This document shows positions 1 through 8,980 of a stretch of 64,000 nt of DNA, piece by piece. The notes below the pieces were generated by a model that was not told where the DNA came from, did not search any database, and saw only the letters and a program-made list of their open reading frames with translations. A program made the translations under genes and the position numbers. The stretch is taken from the NCBI GenBank assembly GCA_947469885.1, contig CANIQT010000003.1:1-64000 (forward strand), written 5' to 3'. The DNA comes from Bacteroidota bacterium (GTDB lineage: Bacteria > Bacteroidota > Bacteroidia > 2-12-FULL-35-15). Every line of letters starts with the position of its first letter. The stretch's first letter is position 1.

Positions 1-76
1 CTTTTGTTGTGGATTTATATTCCAACAAGGTAAATATTATGTCTACTATCGCAACTTTTTTTAGATTATTAACAGG

Positions 77-147
77 TGCTCAATTTGCTCCGAAATCAAC
101 TGCTCACTTTAAACCGAAATACTATGCTCAATTTGTCCGAAATCTCC
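77..147. repeat. three 24-nt direct repeats resembling an IS21-family end
   Basis: Three imperfect copies of TGCTCAATTTGCTCCGAAAT plus four bases follow each other with an almost exact 24-nt period. The shared core is TGCTCAnTTTnnnCCGAAAT. From memory, this kind of head-to-tail repeat is found at the ends of IS21-family (istA/istB) elements in Bacteroidota, where the transposase binds. No istA or istB gene is visible inside the window, so either the element body lies to the left or this is a solo remnant. The 65-aa ORF across it is only a translation of the repeat. Confidence 0.55.
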
Positions 148-337
148 AGTCAGTCATTTGTTTTTGCATTTTATTACTTGATATTTCTAATCAAAAAAAG
201 GTGTAATTTTTATGAGGTAGCAAGATAACAACATTTGTACTTTGAACCAATAGGGTAATAATTTCTAATCCATTAAAAAACTGTGAAAGTCTTGCTATAT
301 TTGCAGCATATTATATGGAAAATTCTAAATAAATAAT

Positions 338-409
338 GGTTTCGTAGTTCAACGGATAGAACCCTCGTTTCCTAAACAAGTAATGGCAGTTCGATTCTGC
401 CCGAGACCA
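338..409 (+). tRNA. tRNA-Arg (anticodon CCU)
   Basis: A complete 72-nt cloverleaf can be folded by eye. The acceptor stem GGTTTCG pairs with CGAGACC with one G-T pair. The D stem is GTTC/GAAC. The anticodon stem CTCGT/ACAAG has one mismatch and the loop TTCCTAA gives anticodon CCT at 371-373. The variable loop is TAAT, the T arm is GGCAG-TTCGATT-CTGCC and the discriminator is A. CCA is not encoded. It reads AGG codons. Confidence 0.88.
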
Positions 410-538
410 CAAATAGTTCTTTATATTTATCAAGAGACGTTGAAGATAATTTCAAACTGAAAGTTGAAACAAATCTCACAAATATCTCACAAATGAAAAT
501 AACTAAAAATTAAACTAACTGAATATCAACAACATAGA

Positions 539-605
539 GGCGATTTTGAACTAAGATTAGGAGTTTCCTAAACTTTTGATACAGGTTCGATTCCTGTCGA
601 AGCCA
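539..605 (+). pseudogene. decayed second tRNA-Arg(CCU) copy
   Basis: The 3' two thirds still look like a tRNA. There is an intact T arm (ACAGG-TTCGATT-CCTGT), an anticodon stem-loop with the same TTCCTAA loop, a four-base variable loop and the acceptor 3' strand CGAAGCC. The 5' part is broken: GGCGATT pairs with the acceptor strand only over its first three bases, and the D arm has lost one side and about five bases. It is best read as a relic of tandem tRNA duplication or of integration at the tRNA. A working tRNA is unlikely. Confidence 0.6.
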
Positions 606-610
606 CACAG

Positions 611-637
611 GGAATTAGGAATTAAGAATTAGGAATT
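611..637. repeat. 7-nt tandem repeat (GGAATTA)
   Basis: Nearly four copies of GGAATTA, one with an A variant, end a few bases before the ATG of the VIT1-like gene. The reverse complement of the same unit occurs four times at 45929-45959. No function is visible. Confidence 0.6.
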
Positions 638-644
638 GAATAAT

Positions 645-1349
645 ATGGACTCACATCTTCACCCACATAAAGAACATCATCTCACCAGTTCGGAAACACT
701 AATGGATATTGTAATAGGTATGTCGGACGGACTGACAGTACCTTTTGCTTTGGCAGCCGGATTAAGTGGTGCAGTTGAAAATGTTCATGTGATAGTAATA
801 GCCGGAATAGCTGAAATTGCAGCAGGTTCGATAGCGATGGGACTTGGCGGATACCTTGCCGGAAAAACAGAACAGGACCACTACAACAGCGAACTAAAAA
901 GAGAATACGAAGAAATAAAAGAAGTTCCGGAAATAGAAAAGAAAGAAGTAAAAGATTTTTTTGCCGAGTTGGGGTTAAGCGAAGATGTTCAGGAAAAAGC
1001 AACATTGGAAATTATTAAAGATGATAAACGGTGGGTGGATTTTATGATGAAGCATGAATTAGGTCTTGAAAAACCCGACCCAAAACGTGCAGGAAAATCA
1101 GCATTTAATATTGGTGTTTCTTATATAGTTGGTGGATTAGTTCCTTTGTCTCCTTATTTTTTTGTGGATGATGGTATCACGGGTTTAAAATTTTCGGCAC
1201 TTCTTGCAATTATCAGCCTGCTCATATTTGGTTACTTCAAATCAAAATTAACCGGAATGAATCCATTTGCCGGAGCATTGAAAGTAGCAGTAATTGGTGC
1301 TATAGCAGCGGGCTGTGCTTTTGCAATTGCAAAATTAATACAAATGTAA
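645..1349 (+). CDS. VIT1/CCC1-family iron/manganese transporter
   Basis: This is a predicted inner-membrane divalent metal transporter of 234 aa. An N-terminal hydrophobic pair starting near IGMSDGLTVPFALAAG is followed by a charged cytosolic stretch (about residues 75-145) rich in Glu and holding a Met-Met pair (DFMMKHELGLE). Plant and yeast VIT1/CCC1 proteins bind metal in this region. Three further hydrophobic segments follow. The ORF track starts at TTG 636, but the ATG at 645 gives the usual family start and is preferred. The AhpD-like gene follows after 10 nt and is probably co-transcribed. Family membership is clear; the exact metal cannot be read. Confidence 0.88.
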   Translation: MDSHLHPHKEHHLTSSETLMDIVIGMSDGLTVPFALAAGLSGAVENVHVIVIAGIAEIAAGSIAMGLGGYLAGKTEQDHYNSELKREYEEIKEVPEIEKKEVKDFFAELGLSEDVQEKATLEIIKDDKRWVDFMMKHELGLEKPDPKRAGKSAFNIGVSYIVGGLVPLSPYFFVDDGITGLKFSALLAIISLLIFGYFKSKLTGMNPFAGALKVAVIGAIAAGCAFAIAKLIQM

Positions 1350-1359
1350 ATTCAGTACA

Positions 1360-1704
1360 ATGAGCGAAATGGTAAAACAATTCAATGATTACAGAGCCAG
1401 GATGAATGATAAAATTTTGGCAGAGGATAACATAGTGCTCAAACGTTTGTTTAATTTGGATACCAATACTTATTCGGATGGTGCGCTAACTTCTAAAACA
1501 AAAGAAATGCTTGGTTTAGTAGCATCAATGGTTTTGAGATGCGATGATTGTGTAAAATATCATTTAGAAAAATGTAAACAGCAAGGGGTAACCACTACGG
1601 AATTATTTGAAATATTTGCAGTCGCCAACATAGTTGGAGGAACAATTGTAATACCCCATACACGCAGAGCAGTAGAGTTTTGGGAAGAACTTCAAAAACA
1701 ATAA
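1360..1704 (+). CDS. carboxymuconolactone decarboxylase (AhpD-like) family protein
   Basis: This is a 114-aa, one-domain CMD/AhpD-type protein. The family signature CxxCxxxH is present as CDDCVKYH at residues 61-68. It is followed by the helical segment FAVANIVGGTIVIPH, where the family has its second conserved histidine. Proteins with this CxxC act as disulfide-based peroxidases or alkylhydroperoxidase partners, although many small family members have no assigned substrate. It lies between the metal transporter (10 nt upstream) and the DUF5686 gene, whose ATG abuts its stop codon, so the three likely form one transcription unit. A redox role is inferred from the motif. Confidence 0.85.
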   Translation: MSEMVKQFNDYRARMNDKILAEDNIVLKRLFNLDTNTYSDGALTSKTKEMLGLVASMVLRCDDCVKYHLEKCKQQGVTTTELFEIFAVANIVGGTIVIPHTRRAVEFWEELQKQ

Positions 1705-4194
1705 ATGGCTGCTAAGTACAGATACCATTTTCTTTTTCGTGCATTAATAGTAATGCTATTGTTTATCCTTTCACCCAAAGGCTTTTCGCAAACCACAAAA
1801 GTTACTGGTAAGGTTGTTGATGCGGTTACGCGAGAACCATTACCATTTGTAAATATTATTTTTAAAGGAACATCGGTTGGAGTTACCACTAATGTGGAAG
1901 GGGTGTATTCCATTTCTTCCAATCTTAAAGTGGACTCCATGATCATTTCTTACATCGGTTACAACACTTCGAGACGAGCAATAAAACCAGGTATAACACA
2001 AGAACTAAATATTCCACTTACACAAGGCGTGGAGTTGCAAATGGTGGTGGTAAAAGCAGGTGAGAACCCTGCATGGAGAATACTTAGAAAAATTATTGCA
2101 AATAAGGATAAGAACGACCGAAAAAAATTGGATGCTTACGAGTACGAAGTGTATAATAAAGTGGAGTTTGATTTGAATAATATTAATAAAGCAACAAAAA
2201 AAATACTCAAACCATTTTCATTTATCTTCAACGAAATTGACAGTAGCAATACAAAAGAAAAACCTTACCTGCCGGTATTTATGACTGAAGCCCTTTCTGA
2301 TTTTTATTACCGAAAAAATCCACAAACTAAAAATGAAGTCGTGAAAGCAAGTAAGGTTACTGGCGTACAAAATGCTTCTGTTTCTCAGTTTATGGGCGAT
2401 ATGTATCAAAACGTAAATATTTATGATAACTCTATTTTGGTGTTTGGTAAAAATTTTATTTCACCCATTGCCGATAACGCCTTGTTATTTTATAAATATT
2501 ATTTGATAGACAGTATGACCATTGATGGACATAAATGTTATCAGTTACAATTTAAGCCTAAACGAAAAGGAGACTTAACTTACTCTGGGAATTTATTTGC
2601 AGCCGATACTAGCTTTGGAATAAAACGAATAGAAATGAGTATGGGCGAAGATGCAAATATTAATTTCATAAATACCACCAATGTTATTCAGGAATACACG
2701 TATGTTGACAGCACTTGGATGATGAAAAAAGAACGACTTGTAATAGATTTTAATCCGTTTCCGATTGATCAAAAAAAGAAACCAATGATGGGTGTGTATG
2801 GCAGAAAAACTGCATCTTACAACAATTTTGTGATTAATAAACCAAGAGAACCTAAATTCTATTCGCTTACCGAAAACTTAAAAGTAAATGACGATGCGTT
2901 TACTAAATCGAAAGAATATTGGAAAGAGCATCGATTAGATTCGTTGAGCAAGGATGAAAAACAAATTTATCACATGGTAGATACACTTCAAACACTGCCT
3001 GTTTATCATACATGGATTGACATCATACAAATGTTTGCAACAGGATATAAAGTAAAAGGAAATTTTGAATACGGACCTTATTACAATATGTTTAGCTACA
3101 ATGCCATTGAAGGAAACCGTTTTCGATTTGGTGGACGAACGAGTAATAAATTTAGCAAGTGGTACGAATTCAGTGGCTATGCAGCCTTTGGCACAAAGGA
3201 TGAAAAATTTAAATACAGTTTAGGTATCCGTTCGTTCATCACCAAAAAACCAAGAGTGATGGTAGGTATGTATTATAAAAATGACAACGAAATTTTGGGT
3301 CAGAGTCAGAATGGATTTACAACAGACAATATTCTTTCTTCAGCATTAGCTATTACGCCATTAAGCAATCTTACCAATGTAAAGCAAACACATGCCTATT
3401 ACGAAAGGGAATGGTTTACAGGATTCAAATCTTCGATTGGTATATATAATAGAATAATGACTCCACTTGCTGATTTTCATTACGAGTATCAGAAAACATC
3501 AACAACAACTGCATATTTAAACAAAATTACCACTACTGAAATTCGTTTTCTTACTCGACTTGCTTATCAAGAAAAATATATAGAAGGTGAATTTACCCGT
3601 GTGAGTATGGGAACAAAGTGGCCCATCATTTCAGCACAATATACACTTGGAGTAAAAAACCTTTTTGGTGGAGATTATGATTATCATAAAATAGTTATCA
3701 ATTGGGATCATTTTATTAGAACAAGAGCGTTAGGTCATTTCGACTATGTGCTGGAATTTGGAAAAACCTGGAAACCTTTACCTTACCCATTATTGACTCT
3801 GCACGGAGGTAATGAAACATATACGTATGACCCCTATGCTTTTAATGCCATGAATTATTATGAATTTGTAAGTGACGAATATGCTTTCTTTAAAGGGGAG
3901 CATCATTTCGATGGTTTTTTCTTTAATAAAATTCCATTACTCAGAAAATTAAAATGGCGAGAAGTAATTGGAGGAAATGCTCTGATTGGAAGCATCAACA
4001 AAGAGAACAGAAGTTTATTAAACTTCCCCAATCATCTTTACGATTTGAGCAGAGGTCCTTATTTGGAAGCGAATGCAGGGATAGAAAATATTTTTAAAAT
4101 ATTCCGATTGGATGGTGTTTGGAGATTGTCTTATTTGGATAATCCACGTGTAACCCCTTTCAGTATTCGTTTTTCGCTCAACCTTGTTTTCTAA
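1705..4194 (+). CDS. DUF5686 outer-membrane protein with CarboxypepD_reg-like domain
   Basis: The 829-aa protein begins with a signal peptide (LIVMLLFILSPKGFSQ). A carboxypeptidase-regulatory-like beta-sandwich follows at about residues 30-115, starting VTGKVVDAVTREPLPFVN, the domain that also precedes SusC-type receptors. The rest matches the DUF5686 pattern and becomes beta-barrel-like toward the C terminus, ending FSIRFSLNLVF with a terminal Phe typical of outer-membrane barrels. There is no TonB plug, so it is not a SusC receptor. The start abuts the previous stop. The 3' end overlaps the convergent folC by 4 nt. The molecular function of the family is unknown to me. Confidence 0.85.
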   Translation: MAAKYRYHFLFRALIVMLLFILSPKGFSQTTKVTGKVVDAVTREPLPFVNIIFKGTSVGVTTNVEGVYSISSNLKVDSMIISYIGYNTSRRAIKPGITQELNIPLTQGVELQMVVVKAGENPAWRILRKIIANKDKNDRKKLDAYEYEVYNKVEFDLNNINKATKKILKPFSFIFNEIDSSNTKEKPYLPVFMTEALSDFYYRKNPQTKNEVVKASKVTGVQNASVSQFMGDMYQNVNIYDNSILVFGKNFISPIADNALLFYKYYLIDSMTIDGHKCYQLQFKPKRKGDLTYSGNLFAADTSFGIKRIEMSMGEDANINFINTTNVIQEYTYVDSTWMMKKERLVIDFNPFPIDQKKKPMMGVYGRKTASYNNFVINKPREPKFYSLTENLKVNDDAFTKSKEYWKEHRLDSLSKDEKQIYHMVDTLQTLPVYHTWIDIIQMFATGYKVKGNFEYGPYYNMFSYNAIEGNRFRFGGRTSNKFSKWYEFSGYAAFGTKDEKFKYSLGIRSFITKKPRVMVGMYYKNDNEILGQSQNGFTTDNILSSALAITPLSNLTNVKQTHAYYEREWFTGFKSSIGIYNRIMTPLADFHYEYQKTSTTTAYLNKITTTEIRFLTRLAYQEKYIEGEFTRVSMGTKWPIISAQYTLGVKNLFGGDYDYHKIVINWDHFIRTRALGHFDYVLEFGKTWKPLPYPLLTLHGGNETYTYDPYAFNAMNYYEFVSDEYAFFKGEHHFDGFFFNKIPLLRKLKWREVIGGNALIGSINKENRSLLNFPNHLYDLSRGPYLEANAGIENIFKIFRLDGVWRLSYLDNPRVTPFSIRFSLNLVF

Positions 4195-5498
4195 TTTTTA
4201 ATTACTTCGGCAACTGTAAAAGTGCTACCTCCAATAAAAATTAAATCATCCATTTCTGCATTTTGTTTAGCTGCTTTCAAAGCTTCTTTAACTGATGAAT
4301 AAACTTTTCCATTCAACTTATGCTTCCGTGCCTGAGCAGCCAATTCATCAGCATTTAAAGCACGGGGTATGTTGGCTTTGCAAAAATAATAGATAGCTTC
4401 CTTCGGAAGCAAATCAAGTATGGTGGAAATATCTTTATCGTTTACAACTCCCAAGACAAAATGCAATTGTTTATGTGGAGTAGAATTCAGTTGAGAAACA
4501 ACCTCAGAAATACCAGCTTCGTTATGCCCTGTATCAGCAATTGTTAGTGGTTGATTATTTAATATTTGCCACCTACCCAACAAACCGGTAGTTGCAACAA
4601 CTTTTTTTATACCTGTACGAATATTAGCATCAGTAATAAAATAATTTTTCTTTTTTAGTTCATCAATAACACAAAGCACAGTCGGAATATTTTTTTGCTG
4701 ATAAAAACCAAGTAATTCACTTTCAATATTATTATATACTACATTTCCCCTTCGTACTATATCCATTGATAAAAAGAGCTTGTCATTATTTTTATGTTGA
4801 ACATTTTGGGCTGTGTAAATACCATCTGCAAACACAATCGGAGTATTTTGTTCGGCTGCTTTTTTTATAAAAACAGTTTTTGATTTTTCTTGTTGTTCTC
4901 CAATAATAACAGGTACACCTTGTTTTACTATTCCTGCTTTTTCTGTTGCAATAAGTTCAAGAGTATCTCCAAGCAATGATTTATGGTCGAACGAAATGTT
5001 GGTGATAATGCTTAGTTCAGGGGTGATGACATTAGTAGAATCTAATCTTCCGCCCAAACCCACTTCTATTACTGCGATGTCCACATTCTCTGTTGCAAAA
5101 TATTTAAATGCCAAACCAACCGTCATTTCAAAGAAGGAAAGTTCTAGCTTGGTCTCTGTTTCAGGAATGATGTACTGTTCTACAAAATTCACAACAAACT
5201 GTTCAGGAATTTTATTCCCATTAATTTTTATTCGTTCCCTGAAATCGGTAAGATGTGGAGAAGTATATAATCCTACTTTATATCCTGCGCTTTGAAGTAT
5301 GGAAGCAAGAAAATGCGAAGTGGAGCCTTTGCCATTTGTTCCGGCTATGTGAATAGATTTGAATTCTTTTTCCGGATTATCCAATAATTTACAAAGCGCA
5401 ATGGTGTTATCTAAATTTGCTTTGTAAGCAGCGCTGCCAATGCGTTGAAACATGGGCAAGCGGGAAAACATATAATCAAGGGTTTCCTGAAAGTTCAT
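4191..5498 (-). CDS. folC: bifunctional folylpolyglutamate synthase / dihydrofolate synthase
   Basis: This Mur-ligase-fold enzyme joins glutamate to dihydropteroate and to folates, using ATP. The P-loop HIAGTNGKGSTSHFLA lies near residue 50, EVGLGGRLDSTNVI near 145 is the family substrate/metal-binding segment, and ADTGHNEAGI begins the C-terminal glutamate-ligase domain. At 435 aa the length is normal. It is the last gene of the leftward tonB-exbB-exbD-tonB run, 38 nt after the preceding stop, so it may be read through from that operon. It converges with the DUF5686 gene. Confidence 0.95.
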   Translation of the reverse strand: MNFQETLDYMFSRLPMFQRIGSAAYKANLDNTIALCKLLDNPEKEFKSIHIAGTNGKGSTSHFLASILQSAGYKVGLYTSPHLTDFRERIKINGNKIPEQFVVNFVEQYIIPETETKLELSFFEMTVGLAFKYFATENVDIAVIEVGLGGRLDSTNVITPELSIITNISFDHKSLLGDTLELIATEKAGIVKQGVPVIIGEQQEKSKTVFIKKAAEQNTPIVFADGIYTAQNVQHKNNDKLFLSMDIVRRGNVVYNNIESELLGFYQQKNIPTVLCVIDELKKKNYFITDANIRTGIKKVVATTGLLGRWQILNNQPLTIADTGHNEAGISEVVSQLNSTPHKQLHFVLGVVNDKDISTILDLLPKEAIYYFCKANIPRALNADELAAQARKHKLNGKVYSSVKEALKAAKQNAEMDDLIFIGGSTFTVAEVIKN

Positions 5499-5536
5499 AA
5501 AAAACTTGTAACGAAAAGTTTTTTCTTTTAAGGTAT

Positions 5537-6346
5537 TTAATCAAGGGTAAAAATGAATGTCCATGTCCCTCTTTGTTCTTTAGCACCGTCAGGACTAGGA
5601 TTAAACTTTACCTGCATCACTGCCTGTCGAGCTTTTCCAAACAGTTTGGCTGATGTAGTTGTAGAGCCTCTTTGTCCCGGAGTAGCTTTTATCACTTTTC
5701 CGTTTTCATCCACAATAATTTCAACAACTACAATTCCTTCTTCGTCCGAATCGGTAAGGTTATCAGGTTTTACCATTAATTGTCTGCCTTTTAAATCATA
5801 CCCTCCCTTGCCGTTATAACCTGGTTCTCCGTTTCCATGTCCTGTTCCATTCCCATCTCCAACGCCATTGTTTCCGCCATTTCCCGAACCACCTGAACCT
5901 TTATCTCCTTCTCCTTTGCCGGTATGACGTTTTTTATTTTTTAAAATTGCCAAGGCTGCTTGTAATTCCGAACTGGCTTTTTCCTCGACCACCACAGGTG
6001 TTTCCGATTTGTTTTCCTTTTTACTTTTCGGATTTTTCTTTATTACAACGGCAGTTTCTGTTTCGTCCGTCACTATATTAGTCGCACTGTTATCCGCTTT
6101 CTCACTCTTTACCTTTTCCGAGGTAGTGGCAATATCGTTATCATTTTGTCCGCTTCCACCAGCATCACTGTTGCCAAATCCTTCCATTCCCAATCCTATT
6201 ATCACTTCCGGAACAGGTTTAATTTCGAATGGGGGTATGGGTGTAATAAATACTATTAAAATAAATAATAAAATCAGCAAGGCATGAAACACCAGCGTTA
6301 GTGCCATTGCTATGTACCTGTTTTTATTTTCTATTGTTGCTTCCAT
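5537..6346 (-). CDS. TonB-like energy transducer, Gly/Lys-rich
   Basis: This 269-aa protein has one N-terminal membrane helix (TLVFHALLILLFILIVFITP), a proline-rich start and a long low-complexity periplasmic stretch rich in Gly, Asn and Lys (GSGGSGNGGNNGVGDGNG). A C-terminal TonB/TolA-like domain starts near GIVVVEIIVDENGKVIKATP. It lacks the YP motif of the classical TonB domain seen in the upstream paralogue. One base separates it from exbD. It presumably transmits proton-motive energy from ExbB/ExbD to outer-membrane receptors; which receptor is unknown. Confidence 0.82.
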   Translation of the reverse strand: MEATIENKNRYIAMALTLVFHALLILLFILIVFITPIPPFEIKPVPEVIIGLGMEGFGNSDAGGSGQNDNDIATTSEKVKSEKADNSATNIVTDETETAVVIKKNPKSKKENKSETPVVVEEKASSELQAALAILKNKKRHTGKGEGDKGSGGSGNGGNNGVGDGNGTGHGNGEPGYNGKGGYDLKGRQLMVKPDNLTDSDEEGIVVVEIIVDENGKVIKATPGQRGSTTTSAKLFGKARQAVMQVKFNPSPDGAKEQRGTWTFIFTLD

Positions 6347-6347
6347 T

Positions 6348-6749
6348 TTATTTTGTTGTAGCTTTTGTTGCCAACACCATTTTTACTCCCAAACTATATC
6401 CTATTTGCATCACGTCCGCCAAATCTTGAATGGACAAGGTGTTATCCAATTTTAAAACCACCGTTGGCGATTGTGTTCTTTTTAATTCAATGCCCAAAGC
6501 CATTTCCAAATCTCCTAACGAAACAGGAGTTTTGTTTAACATATACTTATGGTTAGCATCCACTTCTATTGTCACCTGCTGTTTTGCCACCTGTTCCGCT
6601 GTTTTGGAACTTGGCAAAGTAAGTTTCAAAACCGAAGGATTGGCAAGTGTTGAAATTATTAAAAAGAAAAGTAACAGAAAGAACATAATATCGTTCAACG
6701 ATTCTGTGCTTACTTCTGCGCCTTCTCTATGTCTTCGTTTTAGTTTCAT
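6348..6749 (-). CDS. exbD: ExbD/TolR biopolymer transport protein
   Basis: The 133-aa protein has the ExbD layout. A basic N terminus (KLKRRHREGAEVSTESLNDI) contains the membrane-entry Asp needed for proton flow. One transmembrane helix (MFFLLLFFLIISTLA) and a periplasmic domain with the VTIEVDANHKY strand and repeated VVLKLD follow. It lies between exbB and the Gly-rich tonB, as expected for a TonB-ExbB-ExbD motor, and was the best-matching subunit by motif and order. Confidence 0.92.
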   Translation of the reverse strand: MKLKRRHREGAEVSTESLNDIMFFLLLFFLIISTLANPSVLKLTLPSSKTAEQVAKQQVTIEVDANHKYMLNKTPVSLGDLEMALGIELKRTQSPTVVLKLDNTLSIQDLADVMQIGYSLGVKMVLATKATTK

Positions 6750-6821
6750 CTTTTAAATTGTTATATTGTTGTTTTGCTAAATTGTTTAATCAGCATATTA
6801 ACTTATCAGCACATCTACTAA

Positions 6822-7559
6822 TTATTTACCTGGTTCCTGAAGCATATCCATAAACTCAACCGATGCAGTTTCCATTTTGTTAATTGTTTTATCCAACATG
6901 GAATTCAAAATAAAATAACCAACAAAAGCTAATAACCCAATTACCAAGCCCGAAGCAGAGGTAATCATTTTTTGATATAACCCTGATGAGATAACACCAA
7001 TACTTATATTATCCGTTAATGATATATCATAAAATATTTTAATAACCCCTGCTATTGTTCCGATGAAACCAAAAATAGGGCCTATTCTCCCAATCAAACT
7101 CAGTACCGAAAGATTTTTTTCCATCCGGTTTATCTCCAATTTCCCAACGCCTTCCATTGCTTCTTCAATTTCTTTTAAAGGTTTACCTATGCGTTTAATT
7201 CCTTTCTCCACCATTCGAGCAACAGGAGAAACAGAACTTCTGCACAATGTTTTTGCAGCATCCAAATTTCCATTATGAACGTAGTCTTTAATACTATTCA
7301 TAAAGTTATGTTCCAATTTACCTGCTTTTTTTATGGTTATAAAACGCTCGATGAAAAAGTAAATGGTGAGCACCGAAAGTATTCCCATGGGAATCATTAT
7401 AGGTCCGCCTTTAATAATCAAATCCATTAACGATAATGAGTCTTGTTTTGGAAGTGCTGCTGCCGGAATACCACTCATTGCATTTTTTGCTGTATCCACC
7501 ACCTGATTAGTGGCAACCACTGTGTTTGTTACTGTTTGCAATAAAATTGATTGAAACAT
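6822..7559 (-). CDS. exbB: MotA/TolQ/ExbB proton channel protein
   Basis: The 245-aa protein has the ExbB pattern. A first hydrophobic helix (IMIPMGILSVLTIYFFIERFI) is followed by a cytoplasmic helical region. Two more helices start at SLIGRIGPIFGFIGTIAGVI and SGLYQKMITSASGLVIGLLA, and the GTIAGVI motif marks the channel-forming TM2. It comes 203 nt after the classical tonB and 72 nt before exbD. Together they form the inner-membrane motor that energises TonB-dependent transport. Confidence 0.93.
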   Translation of the reverse strand: MFQSILLQTVTNTVVATNQVVDTAKNAMSGIPAAALPKQDSLSLMDLIIKGGPIMIPMGILSVLTIYFFIERFITIKKAGKLEHNFMNSIKDYVHNGNLDAAKTLCRSSVSPVARMVEKGIKRIGKPLKEIEEAMEGVGKLEINRMEKNLSVLSLIGRIGPIFGFIGTIAGVIKIFYDISLTDNISIGVISSGLYQKMITSASGLVIGLLAFVGYFILNSMLDKTINKMETASVEFMDMLQEPGK

Positions 7560-7686
7560 ATTTTTAGTTTTTAGTTTAAATTATTTACTAGTAATTAACG
7601 AACGCTAAATTAATGTGTTGCAACAGGCAAATGTTTTGGATGTTGATTAACTTATAAACACACCATTGTTTATTAGCATTAAAGTT

Positions 7687-7757
7687 TCTCGCAAAGACGC
7701 AAAAGACGCAAAGCGAATGTTTCCTTTTTTCTTCCCGAACTTTGCGTCTTTGCGAGA
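7687..7757. repeat. CGCAAAGACGC inverted repeat between tonB and exbB
   Basis: A perfect 17-nt inverted repeat (TCTCGCAAAGACGCAAA at 7687-7703, its complement at 7741-7757) encloses 37 nt that include a further AAGACGCAAAG copy. It sits 5 nt after the tonB stop and could fold into a long stem in the tonB-exbB transcript. Sequences of this type recur as intergenic repeats in many Bacteroidota (from memory). No T-run follows, so a mobile or REP-like repeat is more likely than a simple terminator. Confidence 0.6.
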
Positions 7758-7762
7758 TACAT

Positions 7763-8548
7763 TTATTTGAGCCTGAATTTTATTGGCAAATTAAACTGCA
7801 CTCTCACCGGCTCGTCATGATTTTTGCCCGGTTTCCATTTCGGCATTCCTTTCACCACTCGTATGGCTTCCTCTGTACACCCATCTCCTAAAGGTTTTAA
7901 TACTTTCACATCTCCAATTGCTCCATCTTTTTCTACCACAAAAGTTAAATATACTTGTCCTTCTGTTCCGTTTTCCACTGCTATTCTTGGGTAATGCAGG
8001 TTGTCGGCTAAATACTGAAACACATTGCCATAAAATTCAGGCATTACACTGGCTATCAACACTGGCAATTTAGGCTCTTCGGGCAATTTTTTTTCTATCA
8101 CATCCGGTGGTACATCTGTTGTCGGCATGGTGTCTTTACCATCTTTTGTGCCCAATTTTGTTACCACCAATGTTTCGTTTGGTTTCACATCTTTGTCAGG
8201 CTTTTCGTTGGAAGCCACCAAATTCTGATCGTCAGAATGTAGTTTTGGTATCTCTACTTTCTTTTTAGGTTCCAATGTTTTTGGCAGCGGACGGGGTAAT
8301 TCCACTTCTACCCAGGTCATCGTATCTGGCGTTACTATCAACACCTTTTTGTCAAATGCTGGTTCATTACCTTTTGTAAACCCCAGTGCCACCAATGCTA
8401 TTAAGCCAAAAAATGCAATAGATAAAAGAAGAGAAAAACTTACATTACTACGGTAACCCTTACGAAGAATGTAAGCTCCGTAAGTTTTGTTTCTGTTTTC
8501 GAAAACCATCTCATTGAAGTTTCCGATGTGTTGATTTTGTGTGTTCAT
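7763..8548 (-). CDS. tonB: energy transducer TonB
   Basis: This is a 261-aa TonB. A cytoplasmic N terminus (NEMVFENRNKTYGAYILRKG, a common start for Bacteroidota TonB) is followed by one membrane helix (LLSIAFFGLIALVALGF) and a Pro/Lys-rich periplasmic linker. The TonB C-terminal domain from about residue 175 has the NLHYPRIAVENGTEGQVYLT segment and the VKGMPKWKPGKN strand. It is the first gene of the leftward run, so expression of the motor probably starts from the 485-nt region to its right. Confidence 0.92.
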   Translation of the reverse strand: MNTQNQHIGNFNEMVFENRNKTYGAYILRKGYRSNVSFSLLLSIAFFGLIALVALGFTKGNEPAFDKKVLIVTPDTMTWVEVELPRPLPKTLEPKKKVEIPKLHSDDQNLVASNEKPDKDVKPNETLVVTKLGTKDGKDTMPTTDVPPDVIEKKLPEEPKLPVLIASVMPEFYGNVFQYLADNLHYPRIAVENGTEGQVYLTFVVEKDGAIGDVKVLKPLGDGCTEEAIRVVKGMPKWKPGKNHDEPVRVQFNLPIKFRLK

Positions 8549-8980
8549 AACAAATTAGATTTAAAGATTAATACTGCTTTCTATATATAAGATGCATTTT
8601 GTACTAAAATTCCATAAAAAAATATGTTAAATCTTTCAAATAAATTCAAATCTACTGAAAACAGGTAATTGCTAAGGGGCATGTAACCTTAACCCCAGTT
8701 AAATTTAGCCGATAATTTGAATTATTTTTTCTCTGCAGATTTTATGTTTCTGCTAAACAATAATTAATGTACTTGAACTCTTTAGGTGAATTTTATTCCC
8801 ATGTAAAAAGGGAACGTTAATTTTGAGGGTAATTTTGTTTCAAATGGCAGTTGGTTTAGGTTCGGATTACGATTGATTTCGATTAGTTAATAGTAAAGCT
8901 ATACCTATTGTACGCATATTTTATAAAAGGGTTTCAATTATTGTTAATTATTTTTTTAATGGATAATGAATAATTAAAAA
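8549..8980. other. gene-free stretch upstream of tonB
   Basis: About 430 nt of AT-rich DNA with no ORF of note on either strand. It must contain the tonB promoter, but no clean TAnnTTTG box stands out. A weak TTCCC/GGGAA hairpin lies near 8800-8820. Nothing else can be supported. Confidence 0.6.

Noticed and set aside
9-206. 65-aa ORF at the window start
   Set aside because: Its middle is only the translation of the 24-nt repeats; no protein-like pattern.
539-605. tmRNA 3' end
   Set aside because: The T arm would fit, but no tmRNA 5' half or tag-peptide region is present and the anticodon loop matches the neighbouring tRNA-Arg.
682-1005. 107-aa minus-strand ORF
   Set aside because: Lies entirely opposite the VIT1-like gene and is a shadow frame.
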